DNA from: Leifsonia xyli subsp. xyli str. CTCB07
GTDB lineage: Bacteria; Actinomycetota; Actinomycetes; Actinomycetales; Microbacteriaceae
Length of the DNA: 64,000 nucleotides
Assembly: GCF_000007665.1 (NCBI RefSeq)
Contig: NC_006087.1
Location: forward strand, 1-64,000
Reading direction: 5' to 3'
Position numbers and translations under genes: made by a program. Positions 21,267-30,065 of this stretch are shown one piece after another (position 1 is the stretch's first letter; each line of letters starts with the position of its first letter). The notes under the pieces were generated by a model that worked only from the letters and a program-made list of their open reading frames with translations, made no database searches and was not told where the DNA came from.

Positions 21267-22988
21267 TCAGGGCGAGGACGGCGGATTGACCGGTCCGGTG
21301 GCGGGGAGCACCTTGTAGTCCACCGCTGCCGACTGAGCCGATTCAACCGACTCGCCCTGGTTGCAGAAGATGGTGTACGTCAGCGAATAGTCCCCGGCGT
21401 TGCTGGGCGACCAGGTGAATTTGGTGTCGTTCACTGGCGTTTGCTTCTGGCCGTTGACATAGAGTGCGCGACCCGTGAGGCTCTGTCCGGCGGGGCAGAT
21501 TGCAGAGCCGAACGAGACCACGATCTGCGAGTTGGCCGTGCCCTGGCCCGACGGCGGATGCACGGTGACGCTGTCGCCCGGAGTCGGGATCGGGGTGACC
21601 GGCCCATAGACCTTCACCGTGACCGTGGTGCCCTTCGGAACCGGGCCCGTCGGGTTCACGGAGTAGACCGTGCTCACTTTCGAGCTTTCGGTTGCGGCGC
21701 TGCCGGTCTGGACATCGGTCACCATGCCGAGAGTGTCGAGCCTTTGGCGCGCCTGGTCGGCGGTCAGGCCGACGAAATCCCCCTCCGCGATCTGAGCCGT
21801 CGTGCTGGGTGGGGTGGTCGCCGCCACCGCCACCGGTGTCGGTGTTGTGGCCGGGGTCGAGTGGGCCGTGCCGGTCGGAGTCTCCGGGGTTTTGTCGTTC
21901 GGCTGAACGAGCAGTGCGATGATCGTGCCGATCAAGACGAGCGCGAGCAGCGCGATGAGCGCGATGAGCGGCCATGTCCAGGGGCTGCGCTTCTTTTCTT
22001 CCGCCTCCTCGTCTGTCGTTTGCTCTCCGGCTCTGTGACCGGCGGCGGAAGGCAGGATGGCCGTCGCCTGGGTCGCCGCGCCGCCGGACGAGGTCATGAG
22101 CACGGTCGAGGTGTCCGTCGCGGCGGCTGCGCCGAGGATCGCGGGGACTGAGGCAGCGGCGGCACGCACATCCCCCCTCCGCAGCGCCTGGGCGGCGCGG
22201 GCGAGGTGCGCGGCGGAAGAGGGGCGGTCGGCGGGGTTCTTCGCGATGCAGGTGAAGACGAGGTTGCGGACCGGCTCGGCCACGATGGCGGGCAGCTCCG
22301 GCGGAGCCTCGTTGATCTGGGCCATCGCGATCGCGACCTGCGACTCGCCGGTGAACGGCCGCCGGCCGGCGAGGCATTCGTAGGCGACGATGCCGAGCGA
22401 GTAGATGTCCGTAGTCGGTGAGGCCGGATGGCCCGACGCCTGCTCGGGCGAGAGGTACTGGACCGTTCCCATCACCTGACCGGTCGCGGTGAGCGGCACC
22501 TGGTCGGCGATGCGCGCGATCCCGAAGTCGGTGATCTTCACCCGGCCGTCCGGCGTGATCAGCAGGTTGCCCGGCTTGATGTCGCGGTGAACGAGACCGG
22601 CGGCGTGCGCCGCATGCAGTGCGGCGGCGGTTTGCGCGACGATGTCGAGCGTGCGGTCGGTGCTGAGGATGTGCTCGCGCTCCAGGATGGTCGAGAGCGC
22701 CTCCCCGGGCACGAGCTCCATCACGAGGTAGGCGCTGCCCTCTTCTTCGCCGTAGTCGTAGACGTTCGCGATGCCTTCGTGGTTGACTAGCGCAGCGTGA
22801 CGGGCCTCGGCGCGAAAACGTTCGAGGAAGCCCGGGTCGCCGAGGTACTCGTCTTTGAGGATCTTGATCGCCACCGTGCGCCCGATGACGAGATCGGTGG
22901 CCTGCCAGACCTCGCCCATCCCGCCGATCGCGATCCGCGATTGCAGTTCGTAACGTCCTCCGAAGGTGAGCCCTGCTGTGGGTCTCAT
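21267..22988 (-). CDS. pknA: Serine/threonine protein kinase PknA-like
   Basis: The second kinase of the operon is 573 residues. It shows the kinase motifs GGMGEVWQ, VAIKILKD, HRDIKPGNL, DFGIARI and SPEQASGHP, then a long linker, a TM helix near residues 340-365, a Pro/Thr spacer, one PASTA-like domain (FVGLTADQARQRLD) and a C-terminal Ig-like region. Mycobacterial PknA lacks PASTA domains, so the extracellular part is an elaboration seen in Microbacteriaceae. Its ATG overlaps the pbpA stop (ATGA), showing translational coupling. Confidence 0.93.
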   Translation of the reverse strand: MRPTAGLTFGGRYELQSRIAIGGMGEVWQATDLVIGRTVAIKILKDEYLGDPGFLERFRAEARHAALVNHEGIANVYDYGEEEGSAYLVMELVPGEALSTILEREHILSTDRTLDIVAQTAAALHAAHAAGLVHRDIKPGNLLITPDGRVKITDFGIARIADQVPLTATGQVMGTVQYLSPEQASGHPASPTTDIYSLGIVAYECLAGRRPFTGESQVAIAMAQINEAPPELPAIVAEPVRNLVFTCIAKNPADRPSSAAHLARAAQALRRGDVRAAAASVPAILGAAAATDTSTVLMTSSGGAATQATAILPSAAGHRAGEQTTDEEAEEKKRSPWTWPLIALIALLALVLIGTIIALLVQPNDKTPETPTGTAHSTPATTPTPVAVAATTPPSTTAQIAEGDFVGLTADQARQRLDTLGMVTDVQTGSAATESSKVSTVYSVNPTGPVPKGTTVTVKVYGPVTPIPTPGDSVTVHPPSGQGTANSQIVVSFGSAICPAGQSLTGRALYVNGQKQTPVNDTKFTWSPSNAGDYSLTYTIFCNQGESVESAQSAAVDYKVLPATGPVNPPSSP

Positions 22989-24439
22989 TTATTCAGCACC
23001 GCCTCTAGTACTTTCTTCGCGATCGGCGCGGCAATCTGGTTGCCTGTGCCGCTCTGACCACGTCCACCGCCATTTTCCACGACAACTGCCACAGCGAATC
23101 GAGGGTTATCGACCGGCGCGAATCCGGTGAACCAAAGCGTGTACGGGTCGCTCGCCCCGTTCTGCGCCGTTCCCGTTTTCCCACCGACTTGGACCCCGTC
23201 TATTCTTGCATTGCTTGCCACACCGCGATCAACGCCGTCCACCATCATTTGCTTGATCGTGTCAGCGGTCGGCTGACTCATCGGCTCGGAGAACTCCCTC
23301 GCCTGAAAGCTCTCGATCGTCTGCAGGTCGGCCGACCGGATCGAGTCCACCAGGTTCGGGGTCATGAGCTTTCCGCCGTTGGCGACCGCGGCGGAGACCA
23401 TCGCCATTTGCAGCGGGGTCGCCTGGTCGTTCATCTGCCCGAACGAGCCCAGAGCGCGCTGCGCCGGGTCGGCATACAGCGGGTAGGTACTCTTCGCCAC
23501 CGGGATGGGGATGCTCAGCGGCTGGTTGAAGCCGAACTTGTCCGCCTGGTCTTTGATGACCTCCGGCTTCAGCTGCATTCCAAGCTCCGCGAATGGGATG
23601 TTGCAGGAGAGGATCTGAGCCGTCGCGATCGACACAGTCTCGCCCGGGCCGCAAGTGGAGAGCGAGTCGTTCTTGACGATCGTCGCCGAGCCGGGCAGCT
23701 GGAGCGAAGCGAGGTTGGGCAGCTGGCTGTTCTCGGTGTAGTCGCCGGTGCCGAAGGCCGCAGCGCTCATGACGGGTTTGAACGTCGAGCCCGGTGGGTT
23801 GAGGTTGCCGCCGATGGTCCGGTTGATGAGCGGATCGCCGGAGGCTTCGAGCAGGTGCTGGTAGGTGGCGTTGACGGCTTCGGTGTCATGACCGGCGAGC
23901 GTGTTGGGGTCATAGTTCGGCTTCGAGACCATCGCGAGGATGCGGCCGGTCTTCGGATCCAGGAGCACGACGGCGCCCCGCTGGTCGCCGAGCGCATTCC
24001 ACGCGGCCTGTTGCGCCACCGGGTCGATCGTCGTCTCCACACTGGCGCCCTGAGGGTTCTTGCCGGTGAGAATGGCATTGATGCGGTCGAAGAACTGCGA
24101 GTTCGAGGTGCCGCTCAGCTTGTCGTCCAGAGCGCCTTCGAGCCCGGTCGCTTCGCCGTTGATCGGGTAGAACCCGGTGACGGCGGAGTAGAGCGGGCCG
24201 TTCGAGTAGACGCGCTGCCATTTGTACATATCGGTCGAAGGGACGGACTGGGCGACCGGCTGGCCGGCGACGAGGATGGCGCCGCGCTGGGCCGCGTAGC
24301 TGTCGTTCCGTGCGCGGGTGTTGCGTGCGTCCGCGGCCAGCGCATCCGTCTGGAACACCTGGATGATGGAGGTCGACACCAGCAGGGCGAGGAACATCGC
24401 CAGCACGACCGTGCTGACGCGTTTGATCTCGCGGTTAAT
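22985..24439 (-). CDS. pbpA: Penicillin-binding protein PbpA (FtsI/PBP2 family)
   Basis: This is a class B transpeptidase that cross-links peptidoglycan during growth and septation. It has an N-terminal TM anchor, a PBP dimerisation region, and a transpeptidase domain with STFK-like GSTFKPVMS (active serine), SCN-like SCNIPFAEL and KTGTAQNG. The first conventional start is GTG at 24406, giving MLAMFLALLVS. Reading 11 codons further, the family-like INREIKRVSTVVLAMF begins with ATT at 24437-24439, one base after the rodA stop, so a rare ATT start is likely. If GTG is used the product is 473 residues and lacks the usual cytoplasmic head. Confidence 0.93.
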   Translation of the reverse strand: MNREIKRVSTVVLAMFLALLVSTSIIQVFQTDALAADARNTRARNDSYAAQRGAILVAGQPVAQSVPSTDMYKWQRVYSNGPLYSAVTGFYPINGEATGLEGALDDKLSGTSNSQFFDRINAILTGKNPQGASVETTIDPVAQQAAWNALGDQRGAVVLLDPKTGRILAMVSKPNYDPNTLAGHDTEAVNATYQHLLEASGDPLINRTIGGNLNPPGSTFKPVMSAAAFGTGDYTENSQLPNLASLQLPGSATIVKNDSLSTCGPGETVSIATAQILSCNIPFAELGMQLKPEVIKDQADKFGFNQPLSIPIPVAKSTYPLYADPAQRALGSFGQMNDQATPLQMAMVSAAVANGGKLMTPNLVDSIRSADLQTIESFQAREFSEPMSQPTADTIKQMMVDGVDRGVASNARIDGVQVGGKTGTAQNGASDPYTLWFTGFAPVDNPRFAVAVVVENGGGRGQSGTGNQIAAPIAKKVLEAVLNK

Positions 24440-24440
24440 C

Positions 24441-25835
24441 TCAGCTCACCACCAGTCGGGGTTGGTTGCGGACGGTGTCGGAGAGCCGCAGGAGCAGAGC
24501 GACGATGATCCAGTTCGCGACGAGCGAGGAACCGCCCGCCGCGAGGAGCGGTGTGGTCAGACCGGTCAGTGGGATCACGCGGGTCACGCCGCCGATCACG
24601 ATGAAGCACTGCAGCGCGACGGTGAAAGAAAGCCCGACGGCGAGGAGCTTGCCGAAATCGTCCTGTCCAGCGAACCCGATGCGCAAACCGCGGGCGACGA
24701 AGACGAGGTAGAGCGCGAAGAGCGCGAAGAGACCGGCCAGGCCGAGCTCCTCACCGAGACTCGCGATGATGTAGTCGCTGCGGGCGACCGGCGTGACCCA
24801 CGGCTGGCCCTGGCCGAGTCCGGTGCCGATGAGGCCACCGTGCGCCAGGCCGAACAGGCCCTGCACCAGCTGGTACGAACCGCCTTCCTCCTGGTACACG
24901 CGCTGCGAGAAAGGGATCAGCCAGTTCTCGAAGCGGTCGTGGACGTAGACGAGAACCTGGCTCGCGACGAAAGCGCCGCCAACGATGAGCAGCAGGCCGA
25001 GGAGGACCCAGCTGATCCGTGAGGTCGCAACGTACAGCATCACGAGGAACAGGCCGAAGATCAGCAGACCGGTGCCCAGGTCGCGCTGGAAGACGATGAC
25101 TGCCACCGACATCAGCCAGACGATCAGGATGGGGCCGAGGTCCCGGGCGCGCGGGAAGCGGATGCCGAGCACCTTCTTGCCGACCGCCGAGAGCGAGTCG
25201 CGTGCCTGCACGAGGTAGCACGCGAAGAACACGGCGAGGCAGAGCTTCGCGATCTCGCCGGGCTGGAAACTGAACGGCCCGATCCCGATCCAGACGCGCG
25301 CGCCGTAGATCTCCTTGCCGATGCCGGGAAGCATGGGCAGAAGGAGCAACACCAGCGCGGCGAATCCGAAGATGTACGTGTAGCGCTGCAGCACGCGGTG
25401 GTTCCGGATGACGACGATGACCGCGATGGCGCAGACGATGGCGATCCCGGCCCAGGCGATCTGCTTGATGCCGTCCGCGTTCCAGCCGGTCACCTTGAAG
25501 TGGATGTCGATGCGGTAGATCTCCGCGATGCCGATTCCGGTGAGCACTGACGCAATCGGGAGAAGGAACGGGTCCGCTTGCGGCGCGACGAAGCGCAGGG
25601 CGATGTGCATCCCGATCACGATCGCGGACAGGCCGGCACCGAAGTAGACCAGCGTGAGGTTGATGTGGCCCAGTGCGCCGAGCTGGACCAGCACGATCGC
25701 CGCGGCATTGATTCCGCAGGCGATGATCAGGAGGAACAGTTCCAGGTTGCGCTGTTTCGCTGGCAGGCGCAACCGTTTGACCGGACCGATGTCCGATCTT
25801 GCCCGGCGACGCTCGCCCACGCTATTGCCGGACAT
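24441..25835 (-). CDS. rodA: SEDS glycosyltransferase RodA/FtsW family
   Basis: SEDS proteins polymerise glycan strands and pair with class B PBPs such as the one encoded next. The 464-residue protein has about ten to twelve TM helices. Family motifs visible include QRDLGTGLLIFGLFL, the LFGLAHGGLIGTGLGQG loop, DYIIASLGEELGLAG and GVTRVIPLTGLTTPLLAAGGSS. Its ATG overlaps the pstP stop by 14 bp. The gene order places it as the RodA-like partner of PbpA. Confidence 0.95.
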   Translation of the reverse strand: MSGNSVGERRRARSDIGPVKRLRLPAKQRNLELFLLIIACGINAAAIVLVQLGALGHINLTLVYFGAGLSAIVIGMHIALRFVAPQADPFLLPIASVLTGIGIAEIYRIDIHFKVTGWNADGIKQIAWAGIAIVCAIAVIVVIRNHRVLQRYTYIFGFAALVLLLLPMLPGIGKEIYGARVWIGIGPFSFQPGEIAKLCLAVFFACYLVQARDSLSAVGKKVLGIRFPRARDLGPILIVWLMSVAVIVFQRDLGTGLLIFGLFLVMLYVATSRISWVLLGLLLIVGGAFVASQVLVYVHDRFENWLIPFSQRVYQEEGGSYQLVQGLFGLAHGGLIGTGLGQGQPWVTPVARSDYIIASLGEELGLAGLFALFALYLVFVARGLRIGFAGQDDFGKLLAVGLSFTVALQCFIVIGGVTRVIPLTGLTTPLLAAGGSSLVANWIIVALLLRLSDTVRNQPRLVVS

Positions 25836-27066
25836 TGCTCAGCCTGTCCACGATGGTCTGCGCCGCGGCGAGGTTGTCGGCGTTGATGGTCTGCTGCACG
25901 AGCTGCTTGTCGTAGGCGGTGAGGGCGCTGACGGGAACATCCGATTCCTTGTAGACGTGCGAGAGCACGATCGGGCCGAGGTTCTGCTGCACGCCCTGGA
26001 AGATGGCGACATTGCCTGAGGAGGACACACCGACGAAGTAGCGAGACTGGGTCCACTGGTAGCTGACGAGCACGCCGCCGGCGATGGCGATGAGCAGCGC
26101 GGCCAGCCCGATCCTCCAGGTCAGCCGCCGCCGGCGGAAGCGGCGGGCGTCTTCCTCGATGAGCTCGTCGAGGTAGCCCTCCGATTCCGACTCGAAGTGG
26201 GTGGGGCCGGTGGCCGGGCGGATGGGGTGGATGCGCAGGGTGGGCAGCCGTGAGGCGCGGGTGACCGGTCTGGGTTCGCCGAACTGCAACGGCGCGGCGG
26301 CGGAACCCACGATGACCGGGTCCTTTATGACATCGCCGCGGGAGACATCGCCGATGTCGAGGACGACGGCGGTGACGTTGTCGGGGGCGCCGGCTTCCAG
26401 GCTCTGCTTCAGGAGCTTGTCGGCCACCTGCTTCGGGCTGTCTTTGGCGGCTAGCGCCGCTTGGAGGTCGTCGTGCTTGACGACGCCGCTGAGCCCGTCG
26501 GAGCAGATCAGCCATCGATCGCCGGGTCGTGTCTCCAGAGTCCAGGTGTCGATCTCGGGAGAGGCGTCCACATCGCCGAGCACGCGCATCAGAACGGAAC
26601 GGCGAGGATGGACCATCGCCTCCTCTTCGGTGATGCGGCCGCTGTCCACGAGACGCTGCACGAATGTGTGGTCGGTGGAGACCTGCTTGAGTTTGCCCGT
26701 GCGGAAGAGGTAGATGCGGGAATCGCCGATGTGCGCGAGCGCCACCTGGTCGCCGACACGGATCATCGCGCTCACCGTCGTGCCCATCCCGGTCAGCTCG
26801 GGGTGCTCGAACACGGTCTCGGCGAGGAGCGAGTTCGCGGCGATCAGCGCGGATTGCAGCGCGGACTCCGCCTCCGACGCTGTCGCGTAGTCCCTGTCGG
26901 CCTCGCGGATGCGGCCGATCGCGATCGCGCTGGCGACATCGCCGCCGGCGTGGCCGCCCATCCCATCGGCGACGACGAAGAGGTCCCGGCCCGCGTAGCC
27001 GGAATCCTGGTTGTTCGAGCGGATCTTCCCGACGTGGGAGACAGCCGCTGCTCTGTTCGCAGCCAC
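25822..27066 (-). CDS. pstP: PP2C-family Ser/Thr phosphatase PstP
   Basis: This phosphatase reverses PknA/PknB phosphorylation. The 414-residue protein has a PP2C domain with metal-binding motifs RSNNQDSGY, VVADGMGGHAGG, ALAHIGDSRIYL, WLICSDGLSG and APDNVTAVVLD, followed by a linker, a TM helix around residues 325-345 and an extracellular domain. It lies between fhaB (4-bp gap) and rodA (overlap), within the phospho-signalling operon. Confidence 0.95.
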   Translation of the reverse strand: MAANRAAAVSHVGKIRSNNQDSGYAGRDLFVVADGMGGHAGGDVASAIAIGRIREADRDYATASEAESALQSALIAANSLLAETVFEHPELTGMGTTVSAMIRVGDQVALAHIGDSRIYLFRTGKLKQVSTDHTFVQRLVDSGRITEEEAMVHPRRSVLMRVLGDVDASPEIDTWTLETRPGDRWLICSDGLSGVVKHDDLQAALAAKDSPKQVADKLLKQSLEAGAPDNVTAVVLDIGDVSRGDVIKDPVIVGSAAAPLQFGEPRPVTRASRLPTLRIHPIRPATGPTHFESESEGYLDELIEEDARRFRRRRLTWRIGLAALLIAIAGGVLVSYQWTQSRYFVGVSSSGNVAIFQGVQQNLGPIVLSHVYKESDVPVSALTAYDKQLVQQTINADNLAAAQTIVDRLSNVRQ

Positions 27067-27069
27067 GGC

Positions 27070-27627
27070 CTACCGTCGCAGCTCGAACGTGGTCGTCCCG
27101 ATCTTGATCGGGGTGTCGAGCAGGACCTGGGTCGGGACGGTCACGCGGCGGCCGTCGAGGAATGTGCCGTTCGTGGAGTCGAGATCCTGGATCATCCACT
27201 CGTCGTTCCACAGCAGCAGGCGGGCGTGGTGGGTCGAGGTGTAGTCGTCGCGGATCACGAGACCGGACTCATTCGAGCGGCCGATGGTGATCGGATCGCG
27301 GCCGAGGGCGAGCTCGGTGCCCGCACGTGGGCCCGAGGAGATCACGAGCCGGTGCGCGGTCTGAACGCTCGCTTTCGTGCCGCCCGCCATGTTGGCGCCG
27401 GCGGGAAGAGTGGAGACGGGCGCGTGTTGCAGAACCGTCGCGGTGGGTTCGGCCACCCTGGCGGGCGGCGCAGCGGGGAACGCCGCCGCCTGCGCCTCGG
27501 TGAGCTTCCGAACGCGCTGGCCGAACAGGTCGGTGCGCAGTGCGTAGACGATGCCGAAGACGAACAGCCAGAGCAGCAGCAGAAAGCCGAACCGGAGCAC
27601 GAGGAGGGTGAGCTCGGACGGGATCAC
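27070..27627 (-). CDS. fhaB: FHA domain protein FhaB/FipA-like
   Basis: FHA domains bind phosphothreonine and link PknB signalling to cell division. The 185-residue protein has an N-terminal TM helix (about residues 8-28), a basic linker and a C-terminal FHA domain with the signature GRSNESGLVIRDDYTSTHHARL and DLDSTNGTFLDGRRV. Its ATG overlaps the fhaA stop (ATGA). FipA interacts with FtsZ and FtsQ in mycobacteria; that role is inferred from synteny here. Confidence 0.93.
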   Translation of the reverse strand: MIPSELTLLVLRFGFLLLLWLFVFGIVYALRTDLFGQRVRKLTEAQAAAFPAAPPARVAEPTATVLQHAPVSTLPAGANMAGGTKASVQTAHRLVISSGPRAGTELALGRDPITIGRSNESGLVIRDDYTSTHHARLLLWNDEWMIQDLDSTNGTFLDGRRVTVPTQVLLDTPIKIGTTTFELRR

Positions 27628-28337
27628 GACGGCCCCCAGAAGTTGTCACGGTTCGTGTCGCCGCTGACGGGCGCGGCCTGCGGCAGCACGCGGAACACGA
27701 TCCGGGTCCGGCCGAGGGCGATGACCGAGTCGGGCTCGAGGATGGCCTTCCCAAACGGCTCCCCGTTCAATTTCGAGCCGTTCGTGGAACCGAGATCCTC
27801 CACCTGGGCGCGGTTGCCGTCCCAGGTGATCATGACGTGTTTGCGGGAGATGCTGGTGTCGTCGACCGTGATGTCGGCTTCGCTGCCGCGGCCGACCACC
27901 GTGCGGGCGTGTGTCAGCGGGTGGTGCTGGCCGTTCACATCCAGTACGGGCGTCCAGGCGATTTCGCTCTTGACATTCTCGGAGTCAATTTCCAGCATCC
28001 CGACCGCGATGTCCGGATCTTCCCGCAGTTCGACCGAGAGCCCCCCGGCAAACTGGTAGTGCTGGGCGGTGGCGTGCTTCTGCGCGAACGCGATCAGCTC
28101 GTCGGTCAGCGCTATGCCCATCGAGCCCATACGCTTGTGATCGGCGGGCGACATTCTGAGCACGAACCGGTTGGGTGCCAGCACCCGATCGCGGGAGACC
28201 ACAGCGGCCCGAGTGTCCAGCTCTTTGCGGAGCGCGCTGGTGAGCTCTACCGGCTGTAGCCCAGAGCGGAATGTCTTCGCGAACGCTCCATTTACGGCGC
28301 GCTCAAGCCCCCGCTCGAAGTTGTCCAGTATGCCCAC
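27624..28337 (-). CDS. fhaA: DUF3662/FHA domain protein FhaA
   Basis: FhaA is a cytoplasmic FHA protein that controls late peptidoglycan synthesis through phosphothreonine binding, for example with MviN. The 237-residue product has the N-terminal DUF3662 domain (MGILDNFERGLERAVNGAFAKTFRS start) and a C-terminal FHA domain with VVGRGSEADITVDDTSISRKH and DLGSTNGSKLNGE. It is the first gene of the seven-gene minus-strand operon. The promoter should lie in the 150-bp gap before tRNA-Leu. Confidence 0.94.
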   Translation of the reverse strand: MGILDNFERGLERAVNGAFAKTFRSGLQPVELTSALRKELDTRAAVVSRDRVLAPNRFVLRMSPADHKRMGSMGIALTDELIAFAQKHATAQHYQFAGGLSVELREDPDIAVGMLEIDSENVKSEIAWTPVLDVNGQHHPLTHARTVVGRGSEADITVDDTSISRKHVMITWDGNRAQVEDLGSTNGSKLNGEPFGKAILEPDSVIALGRTRIVFRVLPQAAPVSGDTNRDNFWGPS

Positions 28338-28489
28338 AGTCTCCCGCTCCCGGCTTGCCAGCTACATGCATGTTAGTCGGAACGGATGGAAAGGCACCTC
28401 ATCCCGGCTGGCTATTGATGGAAGATGCCTCGCGGGGAGGGAGCGCGATTCGTAGTCAGAGACGTCACCGTGCTACAGTCTCCTGGTTC

Positions 28490-28573
28490 GCGCGAGTGGC
28501 GGAATTGGCAGACGCGCTGGCTTCAGGTGCCAGTGCCCGCAAGGGCGTGGGGGTTCAAGTCCCCCCTCGCGCA
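28490..28573 (+). tRNA. tRNA-Leu (CAG)
   Basis: An 84-nt class II tRNA: acceptor GCGCGAG pairs with CTCGCGC, followed by a D-arm, the anticodon loop TTCAGGT with anticodon CAG, a variable arm built from GCCCGCAAGGGC, and a T-arm GGGGTTCAAGTCCCC. The discriminator is A at 28573 and CCA is not encoded. Adjacency to fhaA matches other actinobacteria. Confidence 0.97.
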
Positions 28574-28575
28574 CG

Positions 28576-28617
28576 AACGAGTGAAGACCCCCGAGGAGTC
28601 GGGGGTCTTCACTCGTT
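28576..28617 (+). terminator. Long perfect hairpin after tRNA-Leu
   Basis: A perfect 19-bp inverted repeat (28576-28594 with 28599-28617) around a GGAG tetraloop starts three bases after the tRNA. The stem core is GAAGACCCCCGA. It lacks a U-tract but is strong enough to terminate transcription from either side. Confidence 0.8.
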
Positions 28618-28628
28618 CCGGCCCGGAG

Positions 28629-28807
28629 TCAGGGCGATCGCGGTGGGGAAACGAGCAGTGTGGCGCCGGCCGCGATGACGATGAGTGCTGCGAACAGCCG
28701 CAGAGAGGCGTTCCCGACCGTCTTGTCCCGCAGGACTGCGAGCGTATCGCGCGCCCGAGGCTTCCGCGCCGCCCTGTGTGCGCGAGCCTGTGATCCAGCG
28801 TGGTCAT
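28629..28807 (-). pseudogene. Possible frameshifted small membrane protein
   Basis: On the minus strand an ATG at 28807, preceded by a GGGGAAAG stretch, opens MTTLDHRLAHTG. About 20 codons later a different frame reads like a natural C-terminus: DTLAVLRDKTVGNASLRLF, then a hydrophobic AALIVIAAGATLLVS and a stop at 28629. Joining them needs one frameshift. If real, it was a roughly 60-residue single-TM protein. The call depends on the plausibility of the two halves and is weak. Confidence 0.3.
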
Positions 28808-28964
28808 CGTCTTTCCCCTTTCCCCTTCACCGCCTGGCCGACATGCCCAGTCCATCGGACGGCCGCGTCGCCGGACATCGGGCTGTGGACGGGGATCGGG
28901 TCATCCGTGGGGATGAGCAGGGTTCGGGAAGCTGGGATCGGGCTCGATCGCGCTGCGCTAGACT

Positions 28965-29029
28965 CGTTAGTACACTAACGAATAGGGGCGACCATGAGCG
29001 GACGGTTCGCGGCCTGGTACGCGCGGTGA
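28965..29029 (+). promoter_or_regulatory. Palindromic operator and 11-codon ORF remnant
   Basis: A perfect inverted repeat CGTTAGT-AC-ACTAACG (28965-28980) lies 13 bp before an ATG at 28994 that encodes only MSGRFAAWYAR before a TGA. Such 7+2+7 palindromes are typical operators for TetR-type repressors. The reading frame is cut at the junction with the truncated glycosidase gene, so the regulated gene and any regulator appear to have been deleted. Confidence 0.45.
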
Positions 29030-30065
29030 GCACAACGAGGAGACCGGCAAGGCCGTCCAGTTCGGGGTGAGCCCGTTCGGGATCTGGGAGCACAAGGCGA
29101 ACGACTCGCGAGGCTCGGACACACCGACGAGTTCGTCGTCCACGTACTCGAAGCAGGTCTACGCGGACACCCTCGGCTGGGTGAAGGCCGGCATCCTCGA
29201 CTACATCGTTCCGCAGGTGTACTGGAGCTCCGACCAGCCCGTGGCGCCATACGGTGAGATCGCGCGCTGGTGGAACAACGCGGTCGAGGGCACGAACGTG
29301 CGCCTCTACATCGGTCAGCCGAACTACAAGTACACCCTCTTCGGACCCAAGGAAGTGGCGTGGACCAACCCGGACGAGGTTCCGAATCAGCTGCTCTTCA
29401 ACTAGACCTTGAAGAACGTCAGCGGTTCCGTGCTGTTCAGCTACCGCGACATCGTTCCGGGGTCGACCGAGGGCCTCACCGGGGCCGCTCTGACCTCCAT
29501 GGAGGCCAAGAACCGTTCGATCGAGCGGATCTTCGGCGAGATGTACGCTCAGCGCGCCCTGACGCCGGCCGATCCAACCAAGGCGAATGCCGGGCTCAAG
29601 GCCCCGACCGGTGTCGCGCTGAACGGCAGCGTGGTGAGCTGGAGCGATGGGTCGGCGGGTGTGACGCGCGTCTTCGTTGTGTGCCGGGACGACCTGCTTC
29701 AGCGCGTCGTATACACGAACGGCGACGCGGACTACTCGTTCGAGCTGGGCGGCGCACGCGCCGCTGGCACGGTCTCCGTCGCGGCGCTCGACCATGCGAT
29801 GAACGAGACGGCTCGCGTCTCGCCGGCCGCCGAGGTCGTTACGCCCCCGGCGCCGGAGACGATCGAGCCCCCGGCCACGACGGGCGACTCGCAGAACTCG
29901 GCTGTCACGAGTGCGGCGGGACGCACCGGAAACCTCGCCGACACCGGCTCCGATGTCGTGCCGAGCATGCTGATCGCGGCCGGTCTGCTGACCGCCGGGG
30001 GAGTGGCTCTGCTGCTGCGCCGCCGCTACTCGGCGCGCGAGAACTCGGAGGCGCGAACGATCTGA
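29030..30065 (+). pseudogene. Cell-wall-anchored glycosyl hydrolase (GHL10-like), truncated
   Basis: This is the 3' part of a secreted glycosyl-hydrolase-like protein. The frame enters at about 29030 with ETGKAVQFGVSPFGIWEHKAND, and continues KAGILDYIVPQVYWSSDQPVAPY and YIGQPNYKY. It meets a nonsense TAG at 29403-29405 (LLFN, stop, TLKNVSGSVLFSYRDI) and resumes in the same frame to 30065. The C-terminus has a fibronectin-like segment and a sorting signal: LADTG at 29934-29948, a hydrophobic helix and an Arg-rich tail. The catalytic N-terminus and signal peptide are missing. LADTG fits the LAxTG preference of class E sortases, so this was probably a substrate of the sortase at 17,850. Confidence 0.85.

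Noticed and set aside
23189..24508. 439-codon plus-strand ORF opposite pbpA
   Set aside because: It is Arg/Asp/Val-rich shadow sequence covering a well-supported transpeptidase gene on the minus strand.
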